64,000 nt of DNA from Thermococcus gorgonarius (GCF_002214385.1 NZ_CP014855.1:496001-560000); one strand, 5' to 3'. Shown: positions 35,677-44,039, counted from the stretch's first letter. Numbers and translations are program-made. Notes: generated from the letters alone by a model not told the origin.

Positions 35677-36530
35677 TGGCCAAGGAAATTTACTCCAAGT
35701 ATCCTCTCATAAAGTATTTGAGGAAAGAGGCCCTTCCCACGGCCCTCTGCCCCGGTTGCGGCGGTGGAACCGTCCTGAACGCCTTTGCCAACGCTGTTGA
35801 TCAGCTCAAGATTGATCCTAGGGATCTGGTCGTCGTCAGCGGAATAGGCTGTTCCGCGTGGATAGCCTCGCCGTACTTCCTAGCCGATACACTCCACACG
35901 ACCCACGGAAGGGCGATAGCCTTCGCTACCGGCGTTAAGGTCGGCCTTCCCGACAAGAAGGTCGTCGTCATAAGCGGCGACGGTGATTTAGCGGGAATAG
36001 GCGGGAACCACCTCATCCATGCAGCGAGGAGGAACATAGACATAACGGTCATCCTCGTTAACAACTTCATCTACGGCATGACTGGAGGCCAAGTCGCTCC
36101 GACGACTCCCTTCGGCGCTAAAACCACGACGACTCCCTACAGGAACATCGAGCATCCATTCCAGATAAGCGAAACAGTCGCAGCAGCGGGAGCAAGCTAC
36201 GTTGCAAGATGGACAACTGCCCACGTCTATCAGCTCATAGAGAGCATAAAGAAGGCCCTTCAGGTTAAGGGCTTCTCCCTCGTCGAGGTTATTTCACAGT
36301 GCCCCGTCCAGTTTGGAAGGAGGAACAGGATGAAAGAACCTGCTGAAATGCTCCGCTGGTTCCTCAAGAACAGCGTGCCGATAAGCAAGGCGAAGAAGAT
36401 GAAGCCGGAGGAGCTTGAGGGCAAGTTCGTCATCGGTGAGTTCGTCAACAGAGAGAGGCCGGAGTTCGTTACCGAGCTTAACAAGCTGATTGATGAAGTC
36501 CAGGAGCACTTCGGGCTTAAGGGGGAGTGA
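35676..36530 (+). CDS. korB: 2-oxoglutarate:ferredoxin oxidoreductase beta subunit (set 1)
   Basis: A 284-aa TPP-binding beta subunit. The N-terminal CPGCGGGTVL, the TPP/Mg motif VVISGDGDLAGIGGNHLIHA with NNFIYGMTGGQ, and the conserved IGCSAWIASPYF loop define it. The C-terminal part contains FGRRNRMKEPAEMLRW. It overlaps korA by one base (TGATG), and korC follows after 3 nt. It forms the catalytic core with KorA. Confidence 0.95.
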   Translation: MAKEIYSKYPLIKYLRKEALPTALCPGCGGGTVLNAFANAVDQLKIDPRDLVVVSGIGCSAWIASPYFLADTLHTTHGRAIAFATGVKVGLPDKKVVVISGDGDLAGIGGNHLIHAARRNIDITVILVNNFIYGMTGGQVAPTTPFGAKTTTTPYRNIEHPFQISETVAAAGASYVARWTTAHVYQLIESIKKALQVKGFSLVEVISQCPVQFGRRNRMKEPAEMLRWFLKNSVPISKAKKMKPEELEGKFVIGEFVNRERPEFVTELNKLIDEVQEHFGLKGE

Positions 36531-36533
36531 GAG

Positions 36534-37046
36534 ATGCAGATTAGGTTCGCCGGTATAGGTGGCCAGGGCGTTGTTCTGGCTGGTGTGATTCTCGGAGAGG
36601 CCGCGGCCATAGAGGGTTTGAACGTTCTCCAGACCCAGGACTACAGCTCGGCCAGCAGAGGTGGTCATTCCATAGCTGACGTTATAATCTCAAACGAGCC
36701 GATTTACGATGTGATGGTCACGAAGGCGGACGTCCTCGTGGCCCTTGCCCAGCTCGGCTACGACACAGTTAAGGATTCCCTCAAGGAAGACGGTCTGCTC
36801 ATCGTTGACACCGACCTAGTAAAGCCTGACAGAGACTACATAGGCGCACCATTCACGAGAATAGCTGAGGAGACAACTGGACTTGCCCTGACGGTAAACA
36901 TGGTGGCCCTGGGCTACCTTGTGGCCAAAACGGGCGTCGTCAAGAAGGAGAACGTTGAGGAAGCGATTAGGAGGCGTGTTCCCAAGGGAACCGAGGAGAT
37001 AAACATCAGGGCTTTTAGAGCCGGATTTGAGGAGGGATTGAAATGA
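36534..37046 (+). CDS. korC: 2-oxoglutarate:ferredoxin oxidoreductase gamma subunit (set 1)
   Basis: A 170-aa gamma subunit with the family opening MQIRFAGIGGQGVVLAGVIL and the SRGGHSIADVIISNEP block. It has a Rossmann-like domain that binds CoA/2-oxoacid in related enzymes. The start at 36534 follows GGGGGAGTGAG. Its stop overlaps the korA2 start (4 nt), so all seven kor genes appear to be one operon. Confidence 0.93.
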   Translation: MQIRFAGIGGQGVVLAGVILGEAAAIEGLNVLQTQDYSSASRGGHSIADVIISNEPIYDVMVTKADVLVALAQLGYDTVKDSLKEDGLLIVDTDLVKPDRDYIGAPFTRIAEETTGLALTVNMVALGYLVAKTGVVKKENVEEAIRRRVPKGTEEINIRAFRAGFEEGLK

Positions 37047-38191
37047 GATACCCGTTTCCCGTTGGAAGGTCAGACTTCATCCAGGGTGATGAGGCTATAG
37101 CGAGGGCGGCCATTTTGGCCGGTTGCAGGTTTTACGCCGGCTATCCAATAACTCCTGCCAGCGAGATATTCGAGGCAATGGCCCTCTACATGCCTCTCGT
37201 CGATGGCGTGAGCATACAGATGGAGGACGAGATAGCGAGCATAGCCGCGATAATAGGTGCCTCCTGGGCAGGGGCGAAGGCAATGACCGCAACGAGCGGT
37301 CCGGGGTTTTCGCTAATGCAGGAGAACCTCGGCTATGCGGTAATGACGGAAACTCCGATAGTCGTCGTCAACATGATGCGCGGCGGCCCCTCGACGGGCC
37401 AGCCAACGTTCCCAGCTCAGGGGGACATAATGCAGGCCATCTGGGGGACCCACGGCGACCACATGCTGATCGTCCTCAGCCCCTCAACTGTTCAGGAGGC
37501 CTTCGATTTCACTATCAGGGCATTCAACCTTGCCGAGAAGTACAGAACGCCTGTGGTTATACTCGGCGATGCCGAGTTGGCCCACATGCGCGAGCGCGTT
37601 TACATCCCCAACCCAGATGAGATTGAAATCGTCAACAGAAAGCTTCCTGCCACTGAAGAGGAGGCCAAGCTTCCCTTCGGTGATCCTCACGGAGACGGCG
37701 TTCCACCGATGCCGATATTCGGAAAAGGTTACCGCACCTACGTGACAGGTCTGACCCACGATGAGTACGGCTACCCGAGGACAGTTGAGCCTGAAGTTCA
37801 GCAGAAGCTCATAGGGAGGATATACCGCAAGATACTCGACCACAAGGACGACATAATCGACTACGAGACCTTTGAGCTCGACGATGCCGAGATAGCGATA
37901 GTTACAACCGGCATAGTCTCGCGTTCCGCTATAAGGGCCGTCAAGATGCTCCGCGAGCGCGGCGTGAAAGCTGGCCTGCTGAAGCTCAACACGGTGTGGC
38001 CCTTTGATTTCGACATGATTGAAGAGATGGCCGAGCGTGTGAAGAAGATCTACGTTCCAGAGATGAACATGGGACAGCTCTACCACCTCGTCAAGGAAGG
38101 GGCCAACGGAAAGGCCGAGGTGGAGCTGATAAGCAAGATAGGCGGTGAGGTTCACACGCCGATGGAGATCGTTGAAAGGGTGGTGGGATGA
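37043..38191 (+). CDS. 2-oxoacid:ferredoxin oxidoreductase alpha subunit (set 2)
   Basis: A 382-aa paralogue of the first alpha subunit. Its shorter N-terminus starts MRYPFPVGRSDFIQGDEA. It has the same motifs (FYAGYPITPASEIFEAM, QMEDEIASIAAIIGASW, ATSGPGFSLMQENLG). Thermococcales carry this second set beside KGOR; its preferred 2-oxoacid is not settled by sequence. ATGA overlaps couple it to korC upstream and to its beta subunit downstream. Confidence 0.9.
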   Translation: MRYPFPVGRSDFIQGDEAIARAAILAGCRFYAGYPITPASEIFEAMALYMPLVDGVSIQMEDEIASIAAIIGASWAGAKAMTATSGPGFSLMQENLGYAVMTETPIVVVNMMRGGPSTGQPTFPAQGDIMQAIWGTHGDHMLIVLSPSTVQEAFDFTIRAFNLAEKYRTPVVILGDAELAHMRERVYIPNPDEIEIVNRKLPATEEEAKLPFGDPHGDGVPPMPIFGKGYRTYVTGLTHDEYGYPRTVEPEVQQKLIGRIYRKILDHKDDIIDYETFELDDAEIAIVTTGIVSRSAIRAVKMLRERGVKAGLLKLNTVWPFDFDMIEEMAERVKKIYVPEMNMGQLYHLVKEGANGKAEVELISKIGGEVHTPMEIVERVVG

Positions 38192-39036
38192 TGTACCTGA
38201 AGTCCGCTTACGAGATCCGCGACAAATATCTGAGGAAGGACATGCTCCCGACGATATTCTGTCCCGGCTGTGGGATAGGCTCGGTTTTGCAGTTCACGCT
38301 CAGGGCGATAGACGACCTCGGCCTCAACCAGGACGAGATAGTATGGGTCAGTGGAATAGGCTGTTCATCCCGCGTTCCCGGTTTTGTGAACTTCGACGGC
38401 CTACACACCACCCACGGGAGGGCTTTGGCCTTTGCGACCGGAATAAAGCTCACCAACCCCGACCTCAAGATAATCGCCTTCATGGGCGACGGCGATGCCG
38501 CCGCGATAGGCGGAAACCACTTAATCCACGCCATAAGGAGGAACCTCGACGTCACGGTTATTCTCATCAACAACTTCACCTACGGCATGACTGGCGGGCA
38601 GGTTGCTCCAACCACACTCAAAGGCTTGAAGGGAACGACTGCTCCCTACGGCCAGTTTGAGAACCCCTTCGACATCGCTCAGCTCGCAGTTGCCGCCGGG
38701 GCGAACTACGTGGCCAGGTGGACTGTCTTCAACTACCTCCAGGGCATCAACAGCATAAAGAAGGCCCTCCAGAAGGAAGGCTTCACTCTCGTGGAGTTCC
38801 TATCCCCGTGTCCAATAAGCTTTGGAAGGAGAAACAGGATGAAGACTTCGCCCGAGCTAATCCGCTGGTACCAGAAGATAACTGTTCCGCTCGCGAAGTC
38901 CAAGAAGATGAAGCCTGAAGAGCTTGAGGGCAAGATAGTCATAGGAGAGTTTGCTGACAGGGACAGGCCGGGCCTCGTGAGGGAATACAGGGAGTACATA
39001 AAGCGCGCCAAGAAGATGATGGGGTGGGAGCAATGA
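38188..39036 (+). CDS. 2-oxoacid:ferredoxin oxidoreductase beta subunit (set 2)
   Basis: A 282-aa TPP-dependent beta subunit. FCPGCGIGSVLQ, IGCSSRVPGFVNFDG, FMGDGDAAAIGGNHLIHA and NNFTYGMTGGQ match the first copy closely. Two adjacent ATG codons (38188, 38191) follow GGTGGG; either may start. It overlaps the upstream alpha gene and, as ATGA, the downstream gamma gene. Confidence 0.92.
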   Translation: MMYLKSAYEIRDKYLRKDMLPTIFCPGCGIGSVLQFTLRAIDDLGLNQDEIVWVSGIGCSSRVPGFVNFDGLHTTHGRALAFATGIKLTNPDLKIIAFMGDGDAAAIGGNHLIHAIRRNLDVTVILINNFTYGMTGGQVAPTTLKGLKGTTAPYGQFENPFDIAQLAVAAGANYVARWTVFNYLQGINSIKKALQKEGFTLVEFLSPCPISFGRRNRMKTSPELIRWYQKITVPLAKSKKMKPEELEGKIVIGEFADRDRPGLVREYREYIKRAKKMMGWEQ

Positions 39037-39584
39037 GGAAGGAAGTCCTCTTCAGCGGTTTCGGCGGTCAGGGTGTCATATTGGCGAGCGTCATCCTCGG
39101 AAGAGCCGCGGCCGTCTATGAAGGGCTTTATGCTGTCCAGACCCAGAGCTACGGGCCGGAGTCAAGGGGTGGAGCGAGCAGGGCTGAGGTAGTGATAAGC
39201 AACGAGCCTATAGATTATCCAAAAGTCATAGCTCCCGACTACGCGGTCTTCTTTTCTCAAGAGGCCTACAGCAAGTTCCTTCGCACCGTCAAAGAAGGGG
39301 CAACCGTAATAGTTGAGAAGGATCTCGTGCCGCACAGGGATTTCGAGTTCGAGAAGAAGCTCAACGTTATAGCCCTCCCCCTGACGGAGATAGCCGAAGA
39401 GACGACTGGCCTGAGCCTGACGATGAACATTCTGACCCTTGGAATACTGGTGGGCGTTACGGGAATAGTAAGCAAGGACGCGATAGAAAAGGCCGTCAGG
39501 GATGCCGTTCCACACGGCACGGAAGAGATAAACGTCAGGGCCCTCAAGAAAGGCTTTGAGCTGGCCGAAAAATTCAAACCCTGA
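39033..39584 (+). CDS. 2-oxoacid:ferredoxin oxidoreductase gamma subunit (set 2)
   Basis: A 183-aa gamma subunit starting MRKEVLFSGFGGQGVILAS, with ESRGGASRAEVVISNEP. The start is the ATG at 39033, overlapping the beta stop as ATGA, with GGGGTGGGAG upstream. It is the last gene of the seven-gene kor cluster. Its 3' end overlaps the end of the convergent prefoldin-like gene by 11 nt. This set has no delta ferredoxin of its own. Confidence 0.92.
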   Translation: MRKEVLFSGFGGQGVILASVILGRAAAVYEGLYAVQTQSYGPESRGGASRAEVVISNEPIDYPKVIAPDYAVFFSQEAYSKFLRTVKEGATVIVEKDLVPHRDFEFEKKLNVIALPLTEIAEETTGLSLTMNILTLGILVGVTGIVSKDAIEKAVRDAVPHGTEEINVRALKKGFELAEKFKP

Positions 39585-39864
39585 GCTTTGATAGTTCTTC
39601 CATTAGCTCCTTCTCCTTCTTTCTGAGCTTTTCTATCTCGCTTTTGTAGAGGAGCCTCATCCTCTCGATGTGCTCTAAGGCCTCATCCTTGGTGACCTCC
39701 ACGATTATATCCGAGAAGGCCCTGAATATCTTCCTTTCAGCCTTGCTGGAGCTTATGAGTCCTTCGGCGTAGTCCAGTTCTTTCATCTTAAGCTCAAGGG
39801 TCTGTCTAAGCTCTCTCACCTGTCTGAGCTGTAAGTTAAGTTCGTAGGCCTTTACCGCCTCCAT
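39574..39864 (-). CDS. Prefoldin beta-like coiled-coil subunit
   Basis: A 96-aa protein of two long helices joined by a short beta turn. The block FSDIIVEVTKDEALEHIERM followed by the heptad-rich LRKKEKELMEELSKL matches the prefoldin beta pattern (GTLIVKTTKDKA...LERQEKKLNEKL), though the N-terminal helix is shorter and divergent. It probably pairs with the alpha subunit encoded just upstream to form a hexameric co-chaperone. The start at 39864 follows GGGGGTGGGCC. It could instead be a dedicated assembly partner of that alpha subunit. Confidence 0.7.
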   Translation of the reverse strand: MEAVKAYELNLQLRQVRELRQTLELKMKELDYAEGLISSSKAERKIFRAFSDIIVEVTKDEALEHIERMRLLYKSEIEKLRKKEKELMEELSKLRV

Positions 39865-39904
39865 TGGCCCACCCCCGTAAAAATAAATAGGGAGTGGTGG
39901 AGAA

Positions 39905-40333
39905 TCACTCCTTCTTCTCTGGCTGGCTCTCCCTGAGCTCCTTGAGGAGCTCGTTGACCTTTCTGGTGTCCTCTTCAATCTTCCTCAGCAGGGCGAGGCG
40001 GAGCTCCATAAGGGTGTTTATCCTCTTTTCGATGTTCTCCCTGGCCTCGTCAACGGTCGTGTTTATGAGTATTCCGGCACCGACGTCCATTATGACGTCA
40101 TCTGGCTTCTCTATCTTGCCCCTTATGGCTATGCCGCTTCCGAGCGGGATGTATATGGACTTGCCTTCGCCCTTCTCCTTAAGGTACCTGAGTGTGGCGT
40201 CAACTATCCTGAGGTCTGCTATGGTTGCGTCAATTGCTCCAATCTGCTCCCTGAGGTACTCGATTTCACCGAGGTAGCTCCTTATCTCGTCCTGAATCTG
40301 CTCGTGTGTCCTGACCTTCTTCTCCTCAGCCAT
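39905..40333 (-). CDS. pfdA: Prefoldin alpha subunit
   Basis: A 142-aa subunit of the archaeal prefoldin hexamer (2 alpha, 4 beta) that hands unfolded proteins to the thermosome. Two coiled-coil helices flank the double beta hairpin: IYIPLGSGIAIRGKI and VIMDVGAGILINTTVDEA are hallmarks of alpha. The start at 40333 has GGTGGTGGAG upstream. A promoter-like TTATTATAAC is near 40367-40376. It leads a two-gene operon with the beta-like protein. Confidence 0.92.
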   Translation of the reverse strand: MAEEKKVRTHEQIQDEIRSYLGEIEYLREQIGAIDATIADLRIVDATLRYLKEKGEGKSIYIPLGSGIAIRGKIEKPDDVIMDVGAGILINTTVDEARENIEKRINTLMELRLALLRKIEEDTRKVNELLKELRESQPEKKE

Positions 40334-40473
40334 CTCCACCACCCCCTACCTTTTTTCCTTACCCAATGTTATAATAACCTTTGGTGTTTAAAAGTTTTTT
40401 GCCCCCTAAACTAACGCGCGTTCCTGAGAGAGGTCCAAGAAACCCTTAAAAGAACCCCCAGAAAGTTGGTAGC

Positions 40474-41556
40474 ATGAGGCCCGAAGACGAAAAGTTCATG
40501 CGCCTTGCCCTTGAGCTGGCAAAAGGGGGAGAAGGCTGGGTGAACCCGAACCCGATGGTCGGGGCGGTAATAGTCAAGGACGGCGAGATAATCGGCGTCG
40601 GCTGGCACCAGCGCTTCGGCGAGAAGCACGCGGAAGTCAACGCCATAGAGGACGCCAAGGCCAAAGGCCACGAGGTTAAAGGGGCTACTATGTACGTGAC
40701 CCTCGAACCCTGCTCCCACTGGGGGAAGCAGCCTCCCTGCGCCGACAGAATAATCAAGGAGGGCTTTAAACGGGTCGTCGTTGCGATGAAGGACCCAAAC
40801 CCCCTCGTGGCGGGAAGAGGGATAGAGAAGATGAGAAAAGCTGGAATAGAGGTGGAAGTCGGCCTCCTTGAGGATGAAGCAAAGAAGCTCAACGAGATCT
40901 TCATAAAGTACATAACGACCAAGATACCCTTTGTCTCGATCAAGCTCGCCTTAACCTTGGACGGCTTCATAGCAACCGAGAGCGGCTCTTCTCAGTGGAT
41001 AACTGGCGAAAAGGCTCGCCAGAGGGTTCAAGAGCTGAGGAGGAGGCACATGGCGATAATGGTGGGTTCTGGGACTGTCTTAGCCGACAACCCGAGGCTC
41101 AACTGCAGGCTTGAGAACTGCCCGCCAAAGGTCAAGGTGATCCTCGACCGCTCCGGCAGGGTGGCGGAAGAGGTGCGGAAGGGACGGAAGTTCAGGCTCT
41201 TCGACGACGGCAGGGTGATCTTCTTCACGGACAGGCCGGAGAAGTTCGAGGGAATAGCGGAAGCCTACCCGATAACAGAGCCGGAAGAAATCCTGAGGAA
41301 GCTCGGCGAGCTGGGAATAGATAGCGTTCTGATAGAAGGCGGCAGAATAGCCTGTCAGTTTTTAAGCTACGCCGATAAGTTCTACCTCTTCTACGGGCCG
41401 AAGCTCTTCGGCAACGGGATAAAACCCTTTGAGTGTCTGAATGTTGAGGATGCGAATGAGGCACCGGTTTTGAGGATTGACTCAATAGAGAGGCTTGGCG
41501 AGAGCTTTCTGGTCACTGCTTACCCTGGTGATGGTGATGTTCAGCGGGATAGTTGA
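40474..41556 (+). CDS. ribD: Riboflavin biosynthesis deaminase/reductase RibD
   Basis: A 360-aa bifunctional enzyme for the second and third steps of riboflavin synthesis. The N-terminal zinc deaminase domain has HAEVNAI and PCSHWGKQPPC. The C-terminal NADPH-dependent reductase domain begins near FVSIKLALTLDGFIA and has VLIEGGRIACQFL. This fused form is bacterial-type; most archaea use separate proteins. The start is 40474 (the weak GAAAGTTGGTAGC lies upstream). It overlaps ribE by 20 nt. Confidence 0.95.
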   Translation: MRPEDEKFMRLALELAKGGEGWVNPNPMVGAVIVKDGEIIGVGWHQRFGEKHAEVNAIEDAKAKGHEVKGATMYVTLEPCSHWGKQPPCADRIIKEGFKRVVVAMKDPNPLVAGRGIEKMRKAGIEVEVGLLEDEAKKLNEIFIKYITTKIPFVSIKLALTLDGFIATESGSSQWITGEKARQRVQELRRRHMAIMVGSGTVLADNPRLNCRLENCPPKVKVILDRSGRVAEEVRKGRKFRLFDDGRVIFFTDRPEKFEGIAEAYPITEPEEILRKLGELGIDSVLIEGGRIACQFLSYADKFYLFYGPKLFGNGIKPFECLNVEDANEAPVLRIDSIERLGESFLVTAYPGDGDVQRDS

Positions 41557-42091
41557 AGCAACCGGTAAAGCTCGCTACTCTGCCGGAAAGCTCTATGTAG
41601 AGGTTCCCTTTGAGGTCAGGCCCGGCGACAGTGTGGCAGTAAACGGCGCCTGCCTGACCGTCGTGGACTTCGACGGGAGAATAGCCATCTTCGACGTTGG
41701 GGAAGAGACGCTGAGGAGGACGAACCTGAGGGAAGCGAAGGTTGTGAACCTTGAGAGGGCCCTAAAAGTAGGCGACAGGTTCGACGGGCACATAGTAACT
41801 GGCCACGTTGATGGTACAATACGGTTCATAGCTAAGAGGACGAGCGGGAATACAACGTGGATGGCCTTTGAGATGCCCCCTGAGAGGTGGGGTGTTGCTG
41901 AGAAGGGTTCCATAGCCTTGAACGGCGTCTCTCTCACCGTTGCAAGGGTTGAAGCGAACCGCTTCTGGATTCAGGTGATCCCCTACACGCTGGAAAAGAC
42001 CAACCTCGGCCTCCTGAGGCCCGGTGAAAGGGTTAACTACGAGATTGACGTCATAGCCAGATACGTGAAAAGAATCCTGGAGGAGAGATAA
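41537..42091 (+). CDS. ribE: Riboflavin synthase alpha-type (RibE)
   Basis: A 184-aa lumazine-dismutating riboflavin synthase with two internal barrel repeats, starting MFSGIVEATGKARY and HIVTGHVDGTIRFI. The substrate loops VNGACLTVVDF and LNGVSLTVARV are present. It is the bacterial/eukaryotic trimeric class, not the archaeal RibC class, which suggests old lateral transfer. The start at 41537 follows GGTGATGGTG inside ribD. The usual partners ribBA and ribH do not follow; a C/D box RNA on the other strand does. Confidence 0.94.
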   Translation: MFSGIVEATGKARYSAGKLYVEVPFEVRPGDSVAVNGACLTVVDFDGRIAIFDVGEETLRRTNLREAKVVNLERALKVGDRFDGHIVTGHVDGTIRFIAKRTSGNTTWMAFEMPPERWGVAEKGSIALNGVSLTVARVEANRFWIQVIPYTLEKTNLGLLRPGERVNYEIDVIARYVKRILEER

Positions 42092-42152
42092 ACCGGTCAG
42101 TGCATCGGCTCCTCCTCATCCTTCGGAGTGAGGGAAAAACTCATCATCCCAT
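42090..42152 (-). ncRNA. C/D box guide sRNA between ribE and the membrane protein gene
   Basis: On the minus strand: box C ATGATGA (42147-42141), a 14-nt guide, D' CCGA (42126-42123), a 3-nt spacer, C' ATGAGGA (42119-42113), a 12-nt guide and box D CTGA (42100-42097). GG and CC flank the ends as a terminal stem. The D' guide contains TTTCCCTCAC, complementary to GTGAGGGAAA, a strongly conserved 23S rRNA element, so it should direct 2'-O-methylation there. The D guide target (complement TGCATCGGCTCC) is not identified. Spacing and boxes fit archaeal C/D RNAs well. Confidence 0.8.
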
Positions 42153-42226
42153 TCCGGAATGGCAAAACGCCTTTTAATATTTTTTCCTGGGAAAATTTTT
42201 TAAGTTCTGCCGTGGTTATCCCTATC

Positions 42227-42892
42227 ATGGAAGCCGGCAGGAAAGCACAGGCAATCTTTCGCAGATGGTCTGTTAAGAAGCCCGTGACCTACAGCAGGTT
42301 TAGATGTCTCCTTCTCTCCGAGTGCTCCGGCGAAATTGAAAAAATTCTCAAAACTCTTAACGTCAGGTTTGTAAGGCTCCTAGAGCCGGATCCAGACGTT
42401 CTGGCTTCATATGCTGAGACCCTTTACGAGGGAAACAGCGCCGCGATAATAGAGCTCACCGACGGCACGGGAAGGATGTTCTATCTCGTGTCTCCCGAAG
42501 TTCAGATTAGAAGTGAGAGCCTGCCCGAGCCCGATTTTGTTCTTCGTTTCAACGTTAAAAGGGTCGATGGACTGAGGGCCCTCCTAAGGATCATAGGCCA
42601 GAGCAAAGTGGGCGGAAAGAGATACCGGTACCGATCGCTGGTAAACTTCACGCTTGGCTACCTGGGGGGCGGGCTGATAGCCCAGTTCTTACCGGTGAAG
42701 AGCAAATTGATCCAGGTTCTTCTTCCTTTGATTCTTGGACTCCTCGTGTTATTCATCCTGGACTACCCGTTCTCCCTTCTCTATTTCAGGGGCGTTGAAG
42801 TCCTTTCCACGAGTACTGAAATCAAAGAAATCAAAGTGGCAAGGGTCAGAATTTTTAAGGGTTCCAGTAAAGAGGACGGCGATGGTGATTGA
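42227..42892 (+). CDS. Membrane protein of unknown function
   Basis: A 221-aa protein. About 140 residues of soluble N-terminal region (basic start MEAGRKAQAIFRRW) precede two hydrophobic helices (LVNFTLGYLGGGLIAQFL and LIQVLLPLILGLLVLFIL) and a charged tail. No known family is recognised. TATA-like AATTTTTTAAG near 42195-42205 places transcription start at about 42225, so the ATG at 42227 is probably leaderless; a longer frame from 42128 would overlap the sRNA. The 3' end overlaps the glycosyltransferase start by 11 nt, suggesting the two work together at the membrane. Confidence 0.65.
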   Translation: MEAGRKAQAIFRRWSVKKPVTYSRFRCLLLSECSGEIEKILKTLNVRFVRLLEPDPDVLASYAETLYEGNSAAIIELTDGTGRMFYLVSPEVQIRSESLPEPDFVLRFNVKRVDGLRALLRIIGQSKVGGKRYRYRSLVNFTLGYLGGGLIAQFLPVKSKLIQVLLPLILGLLVLFILDYPFSLLYFRGVEVLSTSTEIKEIKVARVRIFKGSSKEDGDGD

Positions 42893-43931
42893 GTTCCTCC
42901 TGCTCATAATACTGGCGTGGGACGGCTATTTTTTTCTGAAGTACCTGCTGAGTCTCACAAAGGCCCCCAAAACATCAGCCTTACGGCCGAAAGTGAGCTT
43001 GCTCATGCCAGCGCACAACGAGGAAAAAACCATAGGAGAAGCCATAAGGGCGGCTTTAAACCTTGATTATCCCGATTTTGAGATTATTGTAATCGATGAC
43101 GGTTCCTCGGATAAAACCTACGACGTGGCCTTAACTTTCAAGGATCCCCGCTTGAAAGTCGTGAGAATACCTCACTCAGGGAAGGCCAGAGCCCTGAACG
43201 AGGGGCTTAAGCTTTCCTCCGGCGAGATAATAGCGACCACGGACGCGGACGGCGTGCTGGAAGGGAAAGCCCTGAAAGGTCTTGTCGAGCGCTTTTATGC
43301 GGATGATGTGGTGGCGGTTGGCGGCCAGGTTCGCGTCCAGCCGAGGAGCTTTCTTGAGGTTGTCCAGGACATAGAACACCTGAGGATAGCCATGTTCAGA
43401 AGGGCCCATGAGCTCGAAAACCTTAGCGTGGCACCCGGACCGATAGCGGCGTTCAGAAGAAAAGCCCTTGAGGCCATCGGTGGCTTCGTGAATGACCCGG
43501 TTGAGGACTACGCAACGACGGTAGCCCTGAAAGGTTTCGGAAAAGTTGTCTACTCACCCAAAGCCAAATGCTGGGTCAGAATGCCAACTACGCTGGCAAA
43601 CCTCTGGAGACAGAGGAAGAGGTGGTTCCTCGGTGATCTTCCAAAGCTCGGCGGCGGCCCGTTAAAGGAGAAAGTGTTTCTCGGCATAAGTGATATCGTT
43701 GCCTTCTTCGATGTCCTCTTCCCGGTACTGGCGATTTTCGCGGGAAAATTTGAATTGCTTGCCGTTTTTTTGCTCTTTGAGGTTCTTACTATGGCGACCG
43801 TTGTAGCTGTGGAGGGTGGCTATCTGGTGGAAGTTTTGGCATTCCCCTTCGTCCTGTGGTTTCTGGCACTCTTTTACCTGACGCTCCACGTTTATGGCTA
43901 TCTCCACTTGCTTTTCCGGAAAAAGCAATAA
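42882..43931 (+). CDS. Family 2 glycosyltransferase, membrane-bound
   Basis: A 349-aa processive-type GT2. An N-terminal membrane helix (IEFLLLIILAWDGYFF) precedes a GT-A domain with IIVIDDGSSDKT, the metal-binding TTDADG, the acid motif VEDYATT and the acceptor-site RQRKRWFLG (QxxRW). Three hydrophobic helices follow at the C-terminus. It resembles cellulose synthase/poly-GlcNAc synthase-like enzymes that make or export polysaccharide or modify lipid-linked sugars. The start is the ATG at 42882 with GAGGACGGCG upstream, overlapping the preceding membrane-protein gene. Confidence 0.88.
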   Translation: MVIEFLLLIILAWDGYFFLKYLLSLTKAPKTSALRPKVSLLMPAHNEEKTIGEAIRAALNLDYPDFEIIVIDDGSSDKTYDVALTFKDPRLKVVRIPHSGKARALNEGLKLSSGEIIATTDADGVLEGKALKGLVERFYADDVVAVGGQVRVQPRSFLEVVQDIEHLRIAMFRRAHELENLSVAPGPIAAFRRKALEAIGGFVNDPVEDYATTVALKGFGKVVYSPKAKCWVRMPTTLANLWRQRKRWFLGDLPKLGGGPLKEKVFLGISDIVAFFDVLFPVLAIFAGKFELLAVFLLFEVLTMATVVAVEGGYLVEVLAFPFVLWFLALFYLTLHVYGYLHLLFRKKQ

Positions 43932-44039
43932 GCGCCGACTACAAAGAGCGGTTTTGCCTGATTAGTGGGATCCAGGTGATTCTCTTGCTTTTATAAACCC
44001 CGTTAATAGAAAGGAGGAGAGTGGCGAGGCCCAGTCTTT

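Noticed and set aside
40340-40473. FMN riboswitch upstream of ribD
   Set aside because: The leader between the prefoldin promoter and ribD shows none of the conserved RFN blocks and is too short once the promoter is counted.
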